Origin: Bacteroidales bacterium UBA3143
Lineage (GTDB): Bacteria > Bacteroidota > Bacteroidia > Bacteroidales > Dysgonomonadaceae
DNA: 64,000 nucleotides
Assembly (NCBI GenBank): GCA_002364735.1
Contig: DEZB01000020.1
Span: 1 to 64,000, forward strand
Direction: 5' to 3'
A program made the translations under genes and the position numbers. Positions 53,804 through 63,649 of this stretch are shown piece after piece. Each line of letters starts with the position of its first letter. Positions within the stretch are counted from its first letter, which is position 1. Under the pieces are notes generated by a model that saw only the letters and a list, made by a program, of their open reading frames with translations, did no database searches and was not told the DNA's origin.

Positions 53804-54550
53804 ATGAATAAATTTTTAATATTGTTTTTGACGCTATCTATTGCAACAACCTCTATTGCATACTCCACTGATAGTTTCGAGATTAAACCAACTACCAGTA
53901 CAGAGCAATCTTTGTTGCAAAAGATAGAAGCATGGTATGATCAGAATATGAACTATGCCACTATCACCATTTTGATGACTGTGGAGAGTTCTTTCATACC
54001 ATTTCCATCAGAAATTGTTGTTCCGCCTGCTGCATACATTGCCAGTCAACCTGGGAGTAATTTAAATATATTCTTGGTAGTGCTTTTTGCAACAATTGGC
54101 GCACTGTTGGGTGCTCTTATAAATTATTTTTTAGCAATTTATCTGGGTCGTCCCTTGGTTTATAAATTTGCAGGTGGCAAAATTGGGCATCTTCTTTTGC
54201 TTGACAAAGAGAAAATAATGAATGCTGAAATTTATTTCAATAAGAAAGGAAAGGTATCAACATTTGCAGGAAGACTCGTGCCTGGTATTCGTCAGTTGAT
54301 ATCCATTCCCGCAGGTTTAGCTCGCATGAATATCGCCAGTTTTTTGCTTTATACTTTTCTTGGTGCTGGTATTTGGAACGCTATACTTGCATATTTAGGC
54401 TATATTCTTCATGGTCAGCAAGATCTGATAAATAAATATAGCCACGAACTCTCCTATCTCTTTTTGGCTTTGGTTGTCTTGTTTATTGGTTATGTGATAG
54501 TAAAGCAAGTGATGAGAAAGAATAAAAATAGAAGAGTTTTGAATAAATGA
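53804..54550 (+). CDS. DedA-family membrane protein
   Basis: A 248-residue inner-membrane protein of the DedA (SNARE-associated PF09335) family, which helps undecaprenyl-phosphate or phospholipid recycling. The conserved core is AGRLVPGIRQLISIPAGLA followed by GAGIWNAILAYLGY. An acidic/aromatic ESSFIPFPSEIVV segment typical of the family precedes it. An additional N-terminal signal-like stretch (MNKFLILFLTLSIATTSIA) and a 35-residue extension are longer than usual. It lies between two paralogous TPR genes on the same strand (gaps 54 and 36 nt). Confidence 0.9.
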   Translation: MNKFLILFLTLSIATTSIAYSTDSFEIKPTTSTEQSLLQKIEAWYDQNMNYATITILMTVESSFIPFPSEIVVPPAAYIASQPGSNLNIFLVVLFATIGALLGALINYFLAIYLGRPLVYKFAGGKIGHLLLLDKEKIMNAEIYFNKKGKVSTFAGRLVPGIRQLISIPAGLARMNIASFLLYTFLGAGIWNAILAYLGYILHGQQDLINKYSHELSYLFLALVVLFIGYVIVKQVMRKNKNRRVLNK

Positions 54551-54586
54551 AATACTAATTACAAACACATACTTTAAAGATTCAAA

Positions 54587-56056
54587 TTGAAAATGGATAA
54601 CAAAAACATGAACATAACTGATCTCATACAAAAGTATGAGCGGATGCGTTATATGAATAAAAGCCTTTACTTTGATGCTAATGAATTTGTAATGATAACT
54701 AAACATTATATTAGAAAGAGAGATGCTTCAGAGGCGGAGCGAGTTGTAAATATAGGTTTGGGAATTCATCCTAATAACACTGAATTAATGATTGCTAAAG
54801 CAAAAGCAATTTTAGCTTCAAAAAACTATGACGCTGCCTATGATTACTTGTTAACTATAGCTGAAGATGAAACAAATGTTGATTTGCTATTAGTCAAATT
54901 TGAATGTTTGCTTAATCTGAATAAAATAAAAGAAGCTGATGCTTTTTTAGATTATATTCTGTATGGTGAGTTAGATGAAGTAAATCTTTATAAATTTATT
55001 ACAGAGGTGGGTTATCTATACAATGACGCTGAGCAACATGAAACAGCTATTATGTTGATGGAGAAGGCTCTAAAAGTTGATAATACTAATATGAAGGTGT
55101 TAAGAGAGTTGGCTTTTGCATACGAATGGAACGATGATATAGAAAAGGCTATTGAAATAACTAATGCTATTATTGATCTTGATCCTTATTCTTTCAATGC
55201 GTGGGTAAATTTGGGAACATTATACTCATATACTTATGAGTTTGAGTTGTCAATTGAGGCTTTTGATTTTGCTTTAGCAATAAAAGAAGGTAGTGTAGAT
55301 GTACTGAAATTGAAAGCATTAACATATAATCTTGATGATAATTTTGAAGAAGAATTTAGGCTACTTAATGAATGTATAGACGCTTCACCAGATGATATAA
55401 CTCTTTATGACACTCTAATAAAAAAATATGAAGAGATAGATGAATATTGGGGAACTGATCATCACTTGGATGTTCTAAAGGTTTTAGAAAAAAAAGCCGA
55501 AAGATTTGGTCCAAAAGAAGTACTATTAAAAATGGCTCATCTCTATTTATATTGGGATAAATTTGAAGAAGCTAAAGAAGTTTATTCAAGTATACCAGAC
55601 GAGGATAAAAATAGTTTAGATTATCATAAGTTAGAAGGGGAGTTTGCTCTACGTAATAGAGATAATGAGACAGCAGAGAAAAAGTTTTTAAAAGCAATAA
55701 AGGAATTTCCTGAAGATTTAGATGTTTTGGATAGGCTTGCTGAAATAAACATAGAAAAGGGAAATAATGAAAAGGCAGCTGAATATTTTGAACGAATATT
55801 ATCAATTGATCCAGAATATGATATTATAAAATTTAGACTTGCTTTATTAAGATTTGAAATGGGAGAGAAAGAGCCTTTTGATAGAATAATTAATATGATA
55901 CCAGATGAAGAGTTACGTATTTTACTAAGTACATTTTCAATTGCCTCAAGAAAAAATAAAGAAAAAACGGATTACGCAGATCTAAGTAGGGAAGAAATAA
56001 TCATACAATTACATGAAGCTCGTGAAAATAGCGTCTTTAAAAATACAAAATCTTAA
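54587..56056 (+). CDS. Tetratricopeptide-repeat protein, copy 2
   Basis: A 489-residue TPR protein paralogous to the one at 52316. Both start with ITDL(L/I)xKYExMRYM, keep YFDA(D/N)EF, end with LHEARENxVFKN-like sequence and are similar in length. This copy differs in charge pattern and has an insert near residues 285-300 (EIDEYWGTDHHLDVLKVL). The start could be 54587 or the next ATG at 54593. It is the last gene of the run glnS-TPR-dedA-TPR and is convergent with the PBP1A gene. No function is assigned. Confidence 0.8.
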   Translation: MKMDNKNMNITDLIQKYERMRYMNKSLYFDANEFVMITKHYIRKRDASEAERVVNIGLGIHPNNTELMIAKAKAILASKNYDAAYDYLLTIAEDETNVDLLLVKFECLLNLNKIKEADAFLDYILYGELDEVNLYKFITEVGYLYNDAEQHETAIMLMEKALKVDNTNMKVLRELAFAYEWNDDIEKAIEITNAIIDLDPYSFNAWVNLGTLYSYTYEFELSIEAFDFALAIKEGSVDVLKLKALTYNLDDNFEEEFRLLNECIDASPDDITLYDTLIKKYEEIDEYWGTDHHLDVLKVLEKKAERFGPKEVLLKMAHLYLYWDKFEEAKEVYSSIPDEDKNSLDYHKLEGEFALRNRDNETAEKKFLKAIKEFPEDLDVLDRLAEINIEKGNNEKAAEYFERILSIDPEYDIIKFRLALLRFEMGEKEPFDRIINMIPDEELRILLSTFSIASRKNKEKTDYADLSREEIIIQLHEARENSVFKNTKS

Positions 56057-56185
56057 CGGATTCTTCGCTCTAAATATAAATAGAAAAGATAGATATAAAA
56101 AGCACATTAACTTTTTACATTTCTCTCAACTTTGAAAAAAAAAATCCACGACTTACCCTTAAAAGTATATGGGAGAAATTTATAA

Positions 56186-58594
56186 TCAATCAAACATATC
56201 ATCAATTCCCAATTGAGGCTTTTGATTGTTATATTCTTCATTGTTTTGATATACACCTGAATTGTCTTCATCACTGCAAGGGTTTTGAAACTCTTCTGGA
56301 ATTTCAAAAACTCCATCATCAGTGATATTTAATTCAGGGTCGGCATATATTTTTTGATAGAATAAACCGTGAATAGGTAATGCAGACCTTGCGCCTTGCC
56401 CAAATGCCATGGTGTCAAAGTGAATGGAACGTTCTTCGCCTCCCACCCATGCACCAGCAACTATTTCAGGCGTGAATGACATAAACCATCCATCTGAATT
56501 GTTCTGAGTTGTTCCAGTCTTGCCTCCCATTTGGCCTTTCAGGTTATAGACAAACCTTAAGCGACTTCCAGTTCCTCCGTCAATAACGGCACGCAACATG
56601 TCTAACATTTTGAAAGAAGCAGATTCGCTAAATATCTCTTTCATATTTGGAACAAAGGTTGCAATTATGTTTCCATATGAATCTTCTATTCGTGTAACGT
56701 ATAGAGGATCAACACGAATTCCTTTATTAGTAAATGCAGAATAACCTTTCACCATTTCAGAAACTGATGCATCGCATGGTCCCAGGGCTAATGATACGAC
56801 AGGGTCAATGGGGCTTTCCAAACCGAATGAGTGTAATAGTCGTGCAAAAGCATAAGGAGAAAATAGCTTCATTAGGTAGGCCGTTACCCAATTACTCGAA
56901 TTTTGCAAACCCCACTTAATGGATACTGTTTCTCCAACTCTGCTGGCTCCGGCGTTTCGAGGTGTCCAGAGTTCGCCAGTCTCTGCAGTTAGTGTTTGAG
57001 GGACGTGCAACATTGCATCGCAAGGAGTCATGCCTTCCTCCATTGCCAGAGTGTAAAGAAAAGGCTTAATGGTGGAGCCAATCTGCCTTTTGCCCTTGTT
57101 CACCATGTCGTACTGAAAGAAATTGAAGTCGGGTCCTCCAACATAAGCTTTTACATGTCCCGTAACATGATTCATTGCCATAAAGCCTGCTCGCAGAAAT
57201 CCTTTATGAAAGCGTATTGAGTCCCATGGTGTCATGGTAGTATCAATATCTCCTTTTTCCCAAGAAAAGACTTTCATTTCAACTTTCCCGTTTTTAAAAG
57301 TAGCTATAATTTCTTCTTCGCTTTTACCTTCTTTCTTCAGATCGCGGTATCTGTCTGTTTGCTTCATTGCCATTTGGATAAGACCATCAACTTTGTCACT
57401 TACTGACCGAGAATATGGAGCATAACTTCTACCTGTTTTCTCTTTAGTAAATTGTGGTTGCAAATATCCACCTACATGTTCTTTCACGGCATCTTCGGCA
57501 TGTTTTTGCATGCGTGAGTCAATTGTCGAAAATATCTTTAATCCATCTGTATATATATTATAGTAAGAACCGTCACTTTTTTTATTTTTATAGCACCAGC
57601 CATATAATGGATTAGTTTCCCAAGAAATTGAATCTTCTTTAAACTGCTGTTGCAACCAACTAGCAGAGTAGTTTTTTCGTTCTGGTTTTTTTGACATCAT
57701 TATACCTGCTAAGTATTGACGAAAATAGGGAGCCAAACCTTCTCTATGACCCGAACGATTGAATTTTAAAGTTATATCTATTTGTTGTAAAGAGTCTTTT
57801 TGTGTTCTTGTTATATGGTCCGATTTTTCTAATTGTTTTAGGACCACATTTCGTCGCTGTTGTGTAAGCTCTGGTCGTCTCACAGGATTGTAAAGAGAAG
57901 AGTTTTTGCACATACCTACTAACATTGCTGACTCTTCAACGTTAAGTTCTGAAGGTAATTTGTTGAAATAAGTTTTAGCAGCCGATTTTATACCAACTGC
58001 ATTGTAGTTAAAGTCGTATTTATTGAGATAAAGGTTTAGTATTTCTTCTTTTGTATAGAAGTGTTCAAGCTTGACAGCAATTACCCATTCGATAGGTTTT
58101 TGAAGAATTCTTTCAAAAGAGTTATCTGCGCTTGGTGAATATAGCAGTTTTGCCAACTGTTGTGTTATCGTACTTCCACCGCCACCGCTCTTTTGTTGCA
58201 ATACACCTCTTTTTATAACTGCTCGTGCTAATGCATAAGCATCAATTCCCGAGTGAGAATAAAACCGGATATCCTCTGTAGCAATCAGTGCATTAATGAG
58301 ATGAGGTGAAAGTTCATCGTAACTTACAAAAACACGGTTTTCCTTGCTTTGAGAGTATGTGCTCAACACTTCACTGTCTGAAGAATATAGCTGAGATGCA
58401 TATTTGTCAATAGGATTTTCTAATTGATCAATGGGAGGAAGGTAGCCAATTGCTCCTATTGCAATTAGCCCAAACAACAGGACGCTTAATAAAATAACGC
58501 CAGTAAAAGTAATCCATAAACCTTTAATAATGGAACGTTTAGTAGAGTTCTTTTTATTTATCGACTTCTTAGTATGTATTTTCTTTTTGCCCAT
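56186..58594 (-). CDS. Bifunctional class A penicillin-binding protein (PBP1A-type)
   Basis: An 802-residue peptidoglycan synthase anchored by one N-terminal membrane segment (about residues 25-50). GT51 glycosyltransferase motif EDIRFYSHSG (E107) is present, followed by QQLAKLL. The transpeptidase nucleophile lies in STIK (S507), with SSN and KTGTT motifs C-terminal to it. It builds and cross-links glycan strands in the periplasm. Length fits PBP1A. It is divergent from the nqr operon across 346 nt and convergent with the TPR gene at 54587. Confidence 0.94.
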   Translation of the reverse strand: MGKKKIHTKKSINKKNSTKRSIIKGLWITFTGVILLSVLLFGLIAIGAIGYLPPIDQLENPIDKYASQLYSSDSEVLSTYSQSKENRVFVSYDELSPHLINALIATEDIRFYSHSGIDAYALARAVIKRGVLQQKSGGGGSTITQQLAKLLYSPSADNSFERILQKPIEWVIAVKLEHFYTKEEILNLYLNKYDFNYNAVGIKSAAKTYFNKLPSELNVEESAMLVGMCKNSSLYNPVRRPELTQQRRNVVLKQLEKSDHITRTQKDSLQQIDITLKFNRSGHREGLAPYFRQYLAGIMMSKKPERKNYSASWLQQQFKEDSISWETNPLYGWCYKNKKSDGSYYNIYTDGLKIFSTIDSRMQKHAEDAVKEHVGGYLQPQFTKEKTGRSYAPYSRSVSDKVDGLIQMAMKQTDRYRDLKKEGKSEEEIIATFKNGKVEMKVFSWEKGDIDTTMTPWDSIRFHKGFLRAGFMAMNHVTGHVKAYVGGPDFNFFQYDMVNKGKRQIGSTIKPFLYTLAMEEGMTPCDAMLHVPQTLTAETGELWTPRNAGASRVGETVSIKWGLQNSSNWVTAYLMKLFSPYAFARLLHSFGLESPIDPVVSLALGPCDASVSEMVKGYSAFTNKGIRVDPLYVTRIEDSYGNIIATFVPNMKEIFSESASFKMLDMLRAVIDGGTGSRLRFVYNLKGQMGGKTGTTQNNSDGWFMSFTPEIVAGAWVGGEERSIHFDTMAFGQGARSALPIHGLFYQKIYADPELNITDDGVFEIPEEFQNPCSDEDNSGVYQNNEEYNNQKPQLGIDDMFD

Positions 58595-58940
58595 AGTTGT
58601 TTATTGCCTATATGGAATAATTGATATCTTAATTGAATTATGTAACAGGCGCAAAATTACATAAAACCCTTCATATTAAATCTATAATTATCTTAAAAGA
58701 GGGCGATATTACTTATAAGGACTTATAATATAAGGCCCAAAAAGGCTTTTGGCTAAGCATTGGATATTTAGATATAAGGATTTTTTTCTCTAATTTAAAT
58801 ACAAATATACTTTACCGAAAACAAATAAAATGTATCTTTGCAGCAGAAAATCGAATTGTTTTGTTTTCTCGAAATTGAAAAACCATTATTTCCTTAACAA
58901 AAAAGAGATTTCAGATTAATTAGAATCAAGTTATATATAT
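58595..58940. promoter_or_regulatory. Divergent intergenic region PBP1A / nqr
   Basis: About 346 nt. TATCTTTG at 58833-58840 is an exact -7 box for the nqr operon, about 100 nt before nqrA. No clear promoter for the PBP gene and no gene was seen. Confidence 0.55.
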
Positions 58941-60311
58941 ATGGCTAATCGAATAAAAATTAAACAAGGCTTAGACATACCTTTGATGGGAGAAACTCAA
59001 GAAAAGTTTCTTGGTGAGATTAAGAGTGATATCGTGAAAATATGTCCTGAAGATTTTATCGGTTTTACTCCAAAACTCAGTGTAAGGGTAGATGACGAAG
59101 TGAAAGCTGGTGAGGCTCTAATGTACGATAGAAATCACCCATCAGTTAAAGTGGCTTCGCCAATATGTGGTGTTGTTACTGCTATCGAACGTGGTGAGAA
59201 ACGTCGCATTCTAAACATAACTGTTGAAAGAAAAGGGGAAAATGAATTTGTAGATTATGGCATTAAGAATGCTTTGTCTATGCAACCTGAAGAGGTAAAA
59301 GAATTTATTTTGAATGCAGGACTCTGGTTTTTGTTTAAACAACGTCCATATGATGTTGTTGCAAATCCTGATTTTGAACCACGTGATATTTTTGTTACTG
59401 GTTTTTCGTCCGCTCCTTTAGCTCCTTCTTTCGATTATATATTGCAAAATCAAGAAAAAGACTTACAAGTTGGTTTTGATGCTTTAAGTAAACTAACAAA
59501 AGGTAAAGTTTACCTTTCCATAAGTCCTAAAACGAATAACAATGCGTTGAGGAATGCAGAGAATGTTGTAGTCACAGAATTTCAAGGACCACATCCAGTT
59601 GGTAATGTAGGAGTTCAAATTAATCATATTTCACCTATTAACAATGGTGAAGTTGTTTGGACTTTAAATGCACTGGATGTTGCATTAATAGGTCGACTCT
59701 TCAATACTGGTAAAGTTGATATGACACGAACCATAGCTTTAGTGGGTTCTGAAGTTCCCGAAAAAGGATATTACAAAATGTTGATAGGTACATCGCTGAG
59801 TCAAATTTTAAAAACAGTTCCAAAGCCAAAAGACTCCCGTTTACGTTATATTTGTGGCGATCCTCTGACAGGTCGAAAAATTGATGAAAATGATGTTCTT
59901 CGGGCTTATTCCTCTCAAGTGACAGTAATTCCAGAAGGAAACAATACCCATGAGTTTTTTGGATGGGCTTCAATGGATCCTTCAAAATATAGCGCAGGAT
60001 GCACCTACTTGTCAAACTTGTTGGTAAAGATTAACGCCAAGAAAAAGTTTCGCATTGATGCTCGCATTAAGGGTGGTAAGAGAGCAATGATTATGTCTAA
60101 CGAATACGATCGAGTATTTCCTATGAATATCTATCCCGAATTTTTACTGAAATCTATAATAGCTTTCGATATTGATAAAATGATAAACTTAGGAATTTTC
60201 GAAGTTGCTCCTGAAGATTTTGCTTTATGCGAATTTGTTGACACTTCTAAGATAGAAATTCAACGCATTGTTCGCACTGGATTAGATATGCTTCGAAAAG
60301 AAGTTGAATAA
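58941..60311 (+). CDS. nqrA: Na+-translocating NADH:quinone reductase subunit A
   Basis: A 456-residue cytosolic-side subunit of NQR, the respiratory sodium pump that couples NADH oxidation to quinone reduction. The N-terminal lipoyl-like domain (KIKQGLDIPLMGETQEK) and the later SLBB-like segment are typical. The gene is first in nqrABCDEF, and its promoter box lies at 58833-58840. It binds quinone in related enzymes. Confidence 0.96.
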   Translation: MANRIKIKQGLDIPLMGETQEKFLGEIKSDIVKICPEDFIGFTPKLSVRVDDEVKAGEALMYDRNHPSVKVASPICGVVTAIERGEKRRILNITVERKGENEFVDYGIKNALSMQPEEVKEFILNAGLWFLFKQRPYDVVANPDFEPRDIFVTGFSSAPLAPSFDYILQNQEKDLQVGFDALSKLTKGKVYLSISPKTNNNALRNAENVVVTEFQGPHPVGNVGVQINHISPINNGEVVWTLNALDVALIGRLFNTGKVDMTRTIALVGSEVPEKGYYKMLIGTSLSQILKTVPKPKDSRLRYICGDPLTGRKIDENDVLRAYSSQVTVIPEGNNTHEFFGWASMDPSKYSAGCTYLSNLLVKINAKKKFRIDARIKGGKRAMIMSNEYDRVFPMNIYPEFLLKSIIAFDIDKMINLGIFEVAPEDFALCEFVDTSKIEIQRIVRTGLDMLRKEVE

Positions 60312-60349
60312 TACAAATCATATAATTCATCTATTTTAAATATAAAACA

Positions 60350-61591
60350 TTGAAAGCTTTAAGAAATTATATCGACAAAATAAAACCTAACTTTGAAAAG
60401 GGTGGAAAGCTACACATGCTTCACTCCGTATTTGACGGATTTGAAACATTCTTGTTTGTTCCAAACAATACTTCAAGATCGGGTGTACATATGCACGATG
60501 CCAGAGACTCCAAACGCACAATGATTATTGTGGTTTTGGCTTTAGTTCCAGCTTTACTGTTTGGCATGTATAACGTAGGTTATCAACACAATTTAGCTAT
60601 TGGTATAGATCCTGGGTTTTGGGAAACATTTTTCTTTGGTCTAATTGCATTTTTACCACAACTCATAGTCTCCTATGCTGTAGGATTGGGTATTGAGTTT
60701 GTCGCTGCTCAAATTAAAGGTGAAGAGATTGCCGAAGGGTTTTTAGTTAGTGGTATTCTTATACCTATGATTTTACCAATCGATACGCCACTTTGGATGA
60801 TCGCTATCGCTACTGCTTTTGCAGTAATTTTTGCTAAAGAAGTGTTTGGTGGTACAGGTTATAATATATTCAACGTGGCATTGGTTGCGAGAGTGTTTTT
60901 ATTCTTCGCATATCCATTATATATGTCGGGCGATGAAGTCTTTGTTCGAACGGCGGGAGCATTTGGCATGAATAGTCCACAGATGATTGATGGCATTGCT
61001 CAAACAGTTGATGGATATTCAGGTGCTACAATGTTAGGTCAATTATCTGTGACAGATGCAACCAATTTTGCTGAATTCTCGTTTCAAGGTATATCTGGTG
61101 GGGCAGTTTCTATAATGGATATGTTCTTAGGATTTATTCCTGGTTCGGTAGGAGAAGTTTCAACACTTGCCATTTTGTTGGGCGCAGCTATATTAATTAT
61201 TACTGGTGTTGGAAGTTGGAAATCAATGTTGTCAGTATTTATTGGTGGTGGTGCCGCTGTATTATTAGTGAATCAATTTGCTGCTAATGCTGTTATGGGC
61301 ATGCCACCTCTTTATCACTTTGTTTTGGGAGGTTTTGCTTTTGGTGCAGTGTTTATGGTAACTGATCCTGTAACTTCTGCACGAACTGAAAAGGGTAAAT
61401 GGATATATGGTTTTTTAATTGGAGCGCTGGCTGTTGCTATTCGTGTCTTTAATCCTGGCTATCCTGAAGGAATAATGCTCGCTATATTATTTATGAATGC
61501 GTTTGCACCACTTATCGACTTCTATGTTGTAGATGGCAATATTAAAAAACGTTTGAAAAGAAGTGCAATTAAAAATCATGGAAAGGTATAA
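60350..61591 (+). CDS. nqrB: Na+-translocating NADH:quinone reductase subunit B
   Basis: A 413-residue membrane subunit with about ten helices carrying riboflavin and one covalent FMN. The flavinylation motif DGYSGAT contains T227, the attachment residue. The start is a TTG (60350), chosen because MKALRNYIDKIKPNF is the expected N-terminus and no better upstream ATG exists. It lies 38 nt after nqrA and 3 nt before nqrC. Confidence 0.96.
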   Translation: MKALRNYIDKIKPNFEKGGKLHMLHSVFDGFETFLFVPNNTSRSGVHMHDARDSKRTMIIVVLALVPALLFGMYNVGYQHNLAIGIDPGFWETFFFGLIAFLPQLIVSYAVGLGIEFVAAQIKGEEIAEGFLVSGILIPMILPIDTPLWMIAIATAFAVIFAKEVFGGTGYNIFNVALVARVFLFFAYPLYMSGDEVFVRTAGAFGMNSPQMIDGIAQTVDGYSGATMLGQLSVTDATNFAEFSFQGISGGAVSIMDMFLGFIPGSVGEVSTLAILLGAAILIITGVGSWKSMLSVFIGGGAAVLLVNQFAANAVMGMPPLYHFVLGGFAFGAVFMVTDPVTSARTEKGKWIYGFLIGALAVAIRVFNPGYPEGIMLAILFMNAFAPLIDFYVVDGNIKKRLKRSAIKNHGKV

Positions 61592-61594
61592 ACA

Positions 61595-62302
61595 ATGAAT
61601 ACAGAAAAAAGCTCATATATAATTATCTATGCTGCTGTTATGGTGTTACTTGTAGCCTTGGGGCTTTCATTTACGCATCAAGCACTTAGCGGAAGACAAA
61701 AAAAGAACGTAGAGATTGATAAAATGCAGCAAATATTGCGTTCATTGAACATAGAAGCTTCTACAGAAGAAGCCGAAACTATATTCAATGATCTTATAAG
61801 CGATGCTTATTTAATTGATCGCGAGTCAGGCTCAAAGAGAGAATCAAGTGCAGGAACACAACCTACAGATTCTGCTTTTATTGTAAATTCAGCTAATCGT
61901 GAAGGATTTCCAGTTTATGAAGCTGAAATTGATGGCGATACAAAATACATTCTTCCTATGAATGGAAAAGGACTTTGGGGACCTATCTGGGGATATTTAG
62001 CGCTTGATTCGGATGCAAGCACAATATATGGTGTAGATTTTGGTCATGATTCTGAAACACCTGGTTTGGGAGCAGAAATTACACACGATGCTTTTAAAGA
62101 ACAATTTGCAGGAAAAAACTTATTCAAAGATGATGAGTTTAAATCTATTGCTGTAGTGAAAAAAGGTAAGACTGTGTCAGATAAAGATTATGTAGATGGC
62201 ATTTCTGGAGGTACTATCACAAGTCAAGGTGTAGGAACAATGCTGTACGATAACGTGGGTGAATATAAAAACTTTTTGGAAAACATTCGAAGATCTAAAT
62301 AA
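61595..62302 (+). CDS. nqrC: Na+-translocating NADH:quinone reductase subunit C
   Basis: A 235-residue membrane-anchored subunit with covalent FMN on its periplasmic domain. One N-terminal membrane helix (about 8-27) is followed by an FMN-binding domain. The attachment region reads DGISGGTITS, so threonine T207 sits in SGGT rather than the SGAT of the Vibrio enzyme. It starts 3 nt after the nqrB stop. The flavin transferase ApbE is not encoded in the window. Confidence 0.95.
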   Translation: MNTEKSSYIIIYAAVMVLLVALGLSFTHQALSGRQKKNVEIDKMQQILRSLNIEASTEEAETIFNDLISDAYLIDRESGSKRESSAGTQPTDSAFIVNSANREGFPVYEAEIDGDTKYILPMNGKGLWGPIWGYLALDSDASTIYGVDFGHDSETPGLGAEITHDAFKEQFAGKNLFKDDEFKSIAVVKKGKTVSDKDYVDGISGGTITSQGVGTMLYDNVGEYKNFLENIRRSK

Positions 62303-62313
62303 AATATTGAAAA

Positions 62314-62949
62314 ATGGCAATATTAAATTCAAAAACAAAAGCGGTACTTTTAGGTCCGCTCAATAAAAATAATCCTGTTATAATTCAGGTTTTAGGTATT
62401 TGTTCTGCACTGGCAGTTACATCTAAGTTAGAACCATCATTAGTAATGACTATTGCTGTTGTAATTGTTGCAGGCTTTGCTAATGCAATTATATCGTTAT
62501 TACGCAACACAATTCCCAATAGAATTAGAATAATTGTTCAACTTGTTGTTGTTGCTGCATTAGTAACTATTGTGAGTGAGGTGCTTAAGGCATATGTTTA
62601 TGATGTTAATAAACAACTATCTGTATTTGTTGGTCTCATTGTAACCAATTGTATTTTAATGGGACGATTAGAAGCTTTTGCATTAGGAAATGGACCATGG
62701 CCATCTTTTTTAGACGGTATTGGCAATGGTTTAGGTTATGGATGGATACTTGTAGTAGTAGGATTCTTTAGAGAACTATTAGGAAGTGGAACTTTGTTTG
62801 ACTACCCTGTTATTCCGCAAGCACTATATGATATCGGTTATGAAAATAATGGCCTTATGATTCTTCCTCCTATGGCATTGATAGTTGTTGCTGGTATCAT
62901 TTGGGTACACAGACATCTTAACAAGGAATTACAGGAAGAGACCAATTAA
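62314..62949 (+). CDS. nqrD: Na+-translocating NADH:quinone reductase subunit D
   Basis: A 211-residue membrane subunit with about six helices, closely related to NqrE and RnfE. With NqrE it holds a [2Fe-2S] centre in the membrane. The segment FVGLIVTNCILMGRLEAFA contains the conserved cysteine. The gene lies 11 nt after nqrC. Confidence 0.96.
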   Translation: MAILNSKTKAVLLGPLNKNNPVIIQVLGICSALAVTSKLEPSLVMTIAVVIVAGFANAIISLLRNTIPNRIRIIVQLVVVAALVTIVSEVLKAYVYDVNKQLSVFVGLIVTNCILMGRLEAFALGNGPWPSFLDGIGNGLGYGWILVVVGFFRELLGSGTLFDYPVIPQALYDIGYENNGLMILPPMALIVVAGIIWVHRHLNKELQEETN

Positions 62950-62980
62950 TGTTTAAGACACAAAAAAATTAGATTTCATT

Positions 62981-63595
62981 ATGGATGCAATAAGTTTAAT
63001 TGTCCGATCAATATTTGTCGATAATATGATATTTGCATATTATCTTGGTATGTGTTCGTATCTTGCAGTATCAAAAAATGTAAAAACAGCAATGGGGTTG
63101 GGATTTGCGGTAATATTTGTATTAGTTTTAACTCTCCCTATTAACTATTTGTTAGAAAATTATGTCTTAAAAGAAGGAGCTTTACAATGGCTTGGTGAAA
63201 GCTTTAAAGATGTAGATTTAAGTGTTTTCAGTTTACTAATATTCATAGCCATCATTGCTTCTACTGTTCAGTTGGTTGAAATGGTTATAGAACGCTTTAG
63301 TCCGGGATTATATAATTCTTTAGGAATTTTCTTGCCTTTGATTGCTGTCAACTGTGCTATATTAGGGGGTTCATTATTTATGCAGCAACGTGCGTTTCCT
63401 AATATTGGAATAGCAACTGCTTATGGTTTTGGATCTGGTATTGGTTGGTTACTGGCAATTGTTGGATTGGCGGCCATTCGCGAAAAGTTGCAATATTCCA
63501 ATGTTCCTAAACCATTAAAGGGGTTAGGTATTACTTTTATAGTTGTAGCCCTTATGGGTGTTGCCTTTATGAGTTTTTCTGGAATAGATTTCTAA
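62981..63595 (+). CDS. nqrE: Na+-translocating NADH:quinone reductase subunit E
   Basis: A 204-residue membrane subunit with about six helices, homologous to NqrD with inverted topology. FAYYLGMCSYLAVSKN and LPLIAVNCAILGGSLF hold the conserved cysteines for the membrane iron-sulfur site. It lies 31 nt after nqrD and 54 nt before nqrF. Confidence 0.96.
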   Translation: MDAISLIVRSIFVDNMIFAYYLGMCSYLAVSKNVKTAMGLGFAVIFVLVLTLPINYLLENYVLKEGALQWLGESFKDVDLSVFSLLIFIAIIASTVQLVEMVIERFSPGLYNSLGIFLPLIAVNCAILGGSLFMQQRAFPNIGIATAYGFGSGIGWLLAIVGLAAIREKLQYSNVPKPLKGLGITFIVVALMGVAFMSFSGIDF

Positions 63596-63649
63596 CTATA
63601 AAAACGGATTCTTTAAATAGATTTTTCAATATTAATTATCATAAATAGC

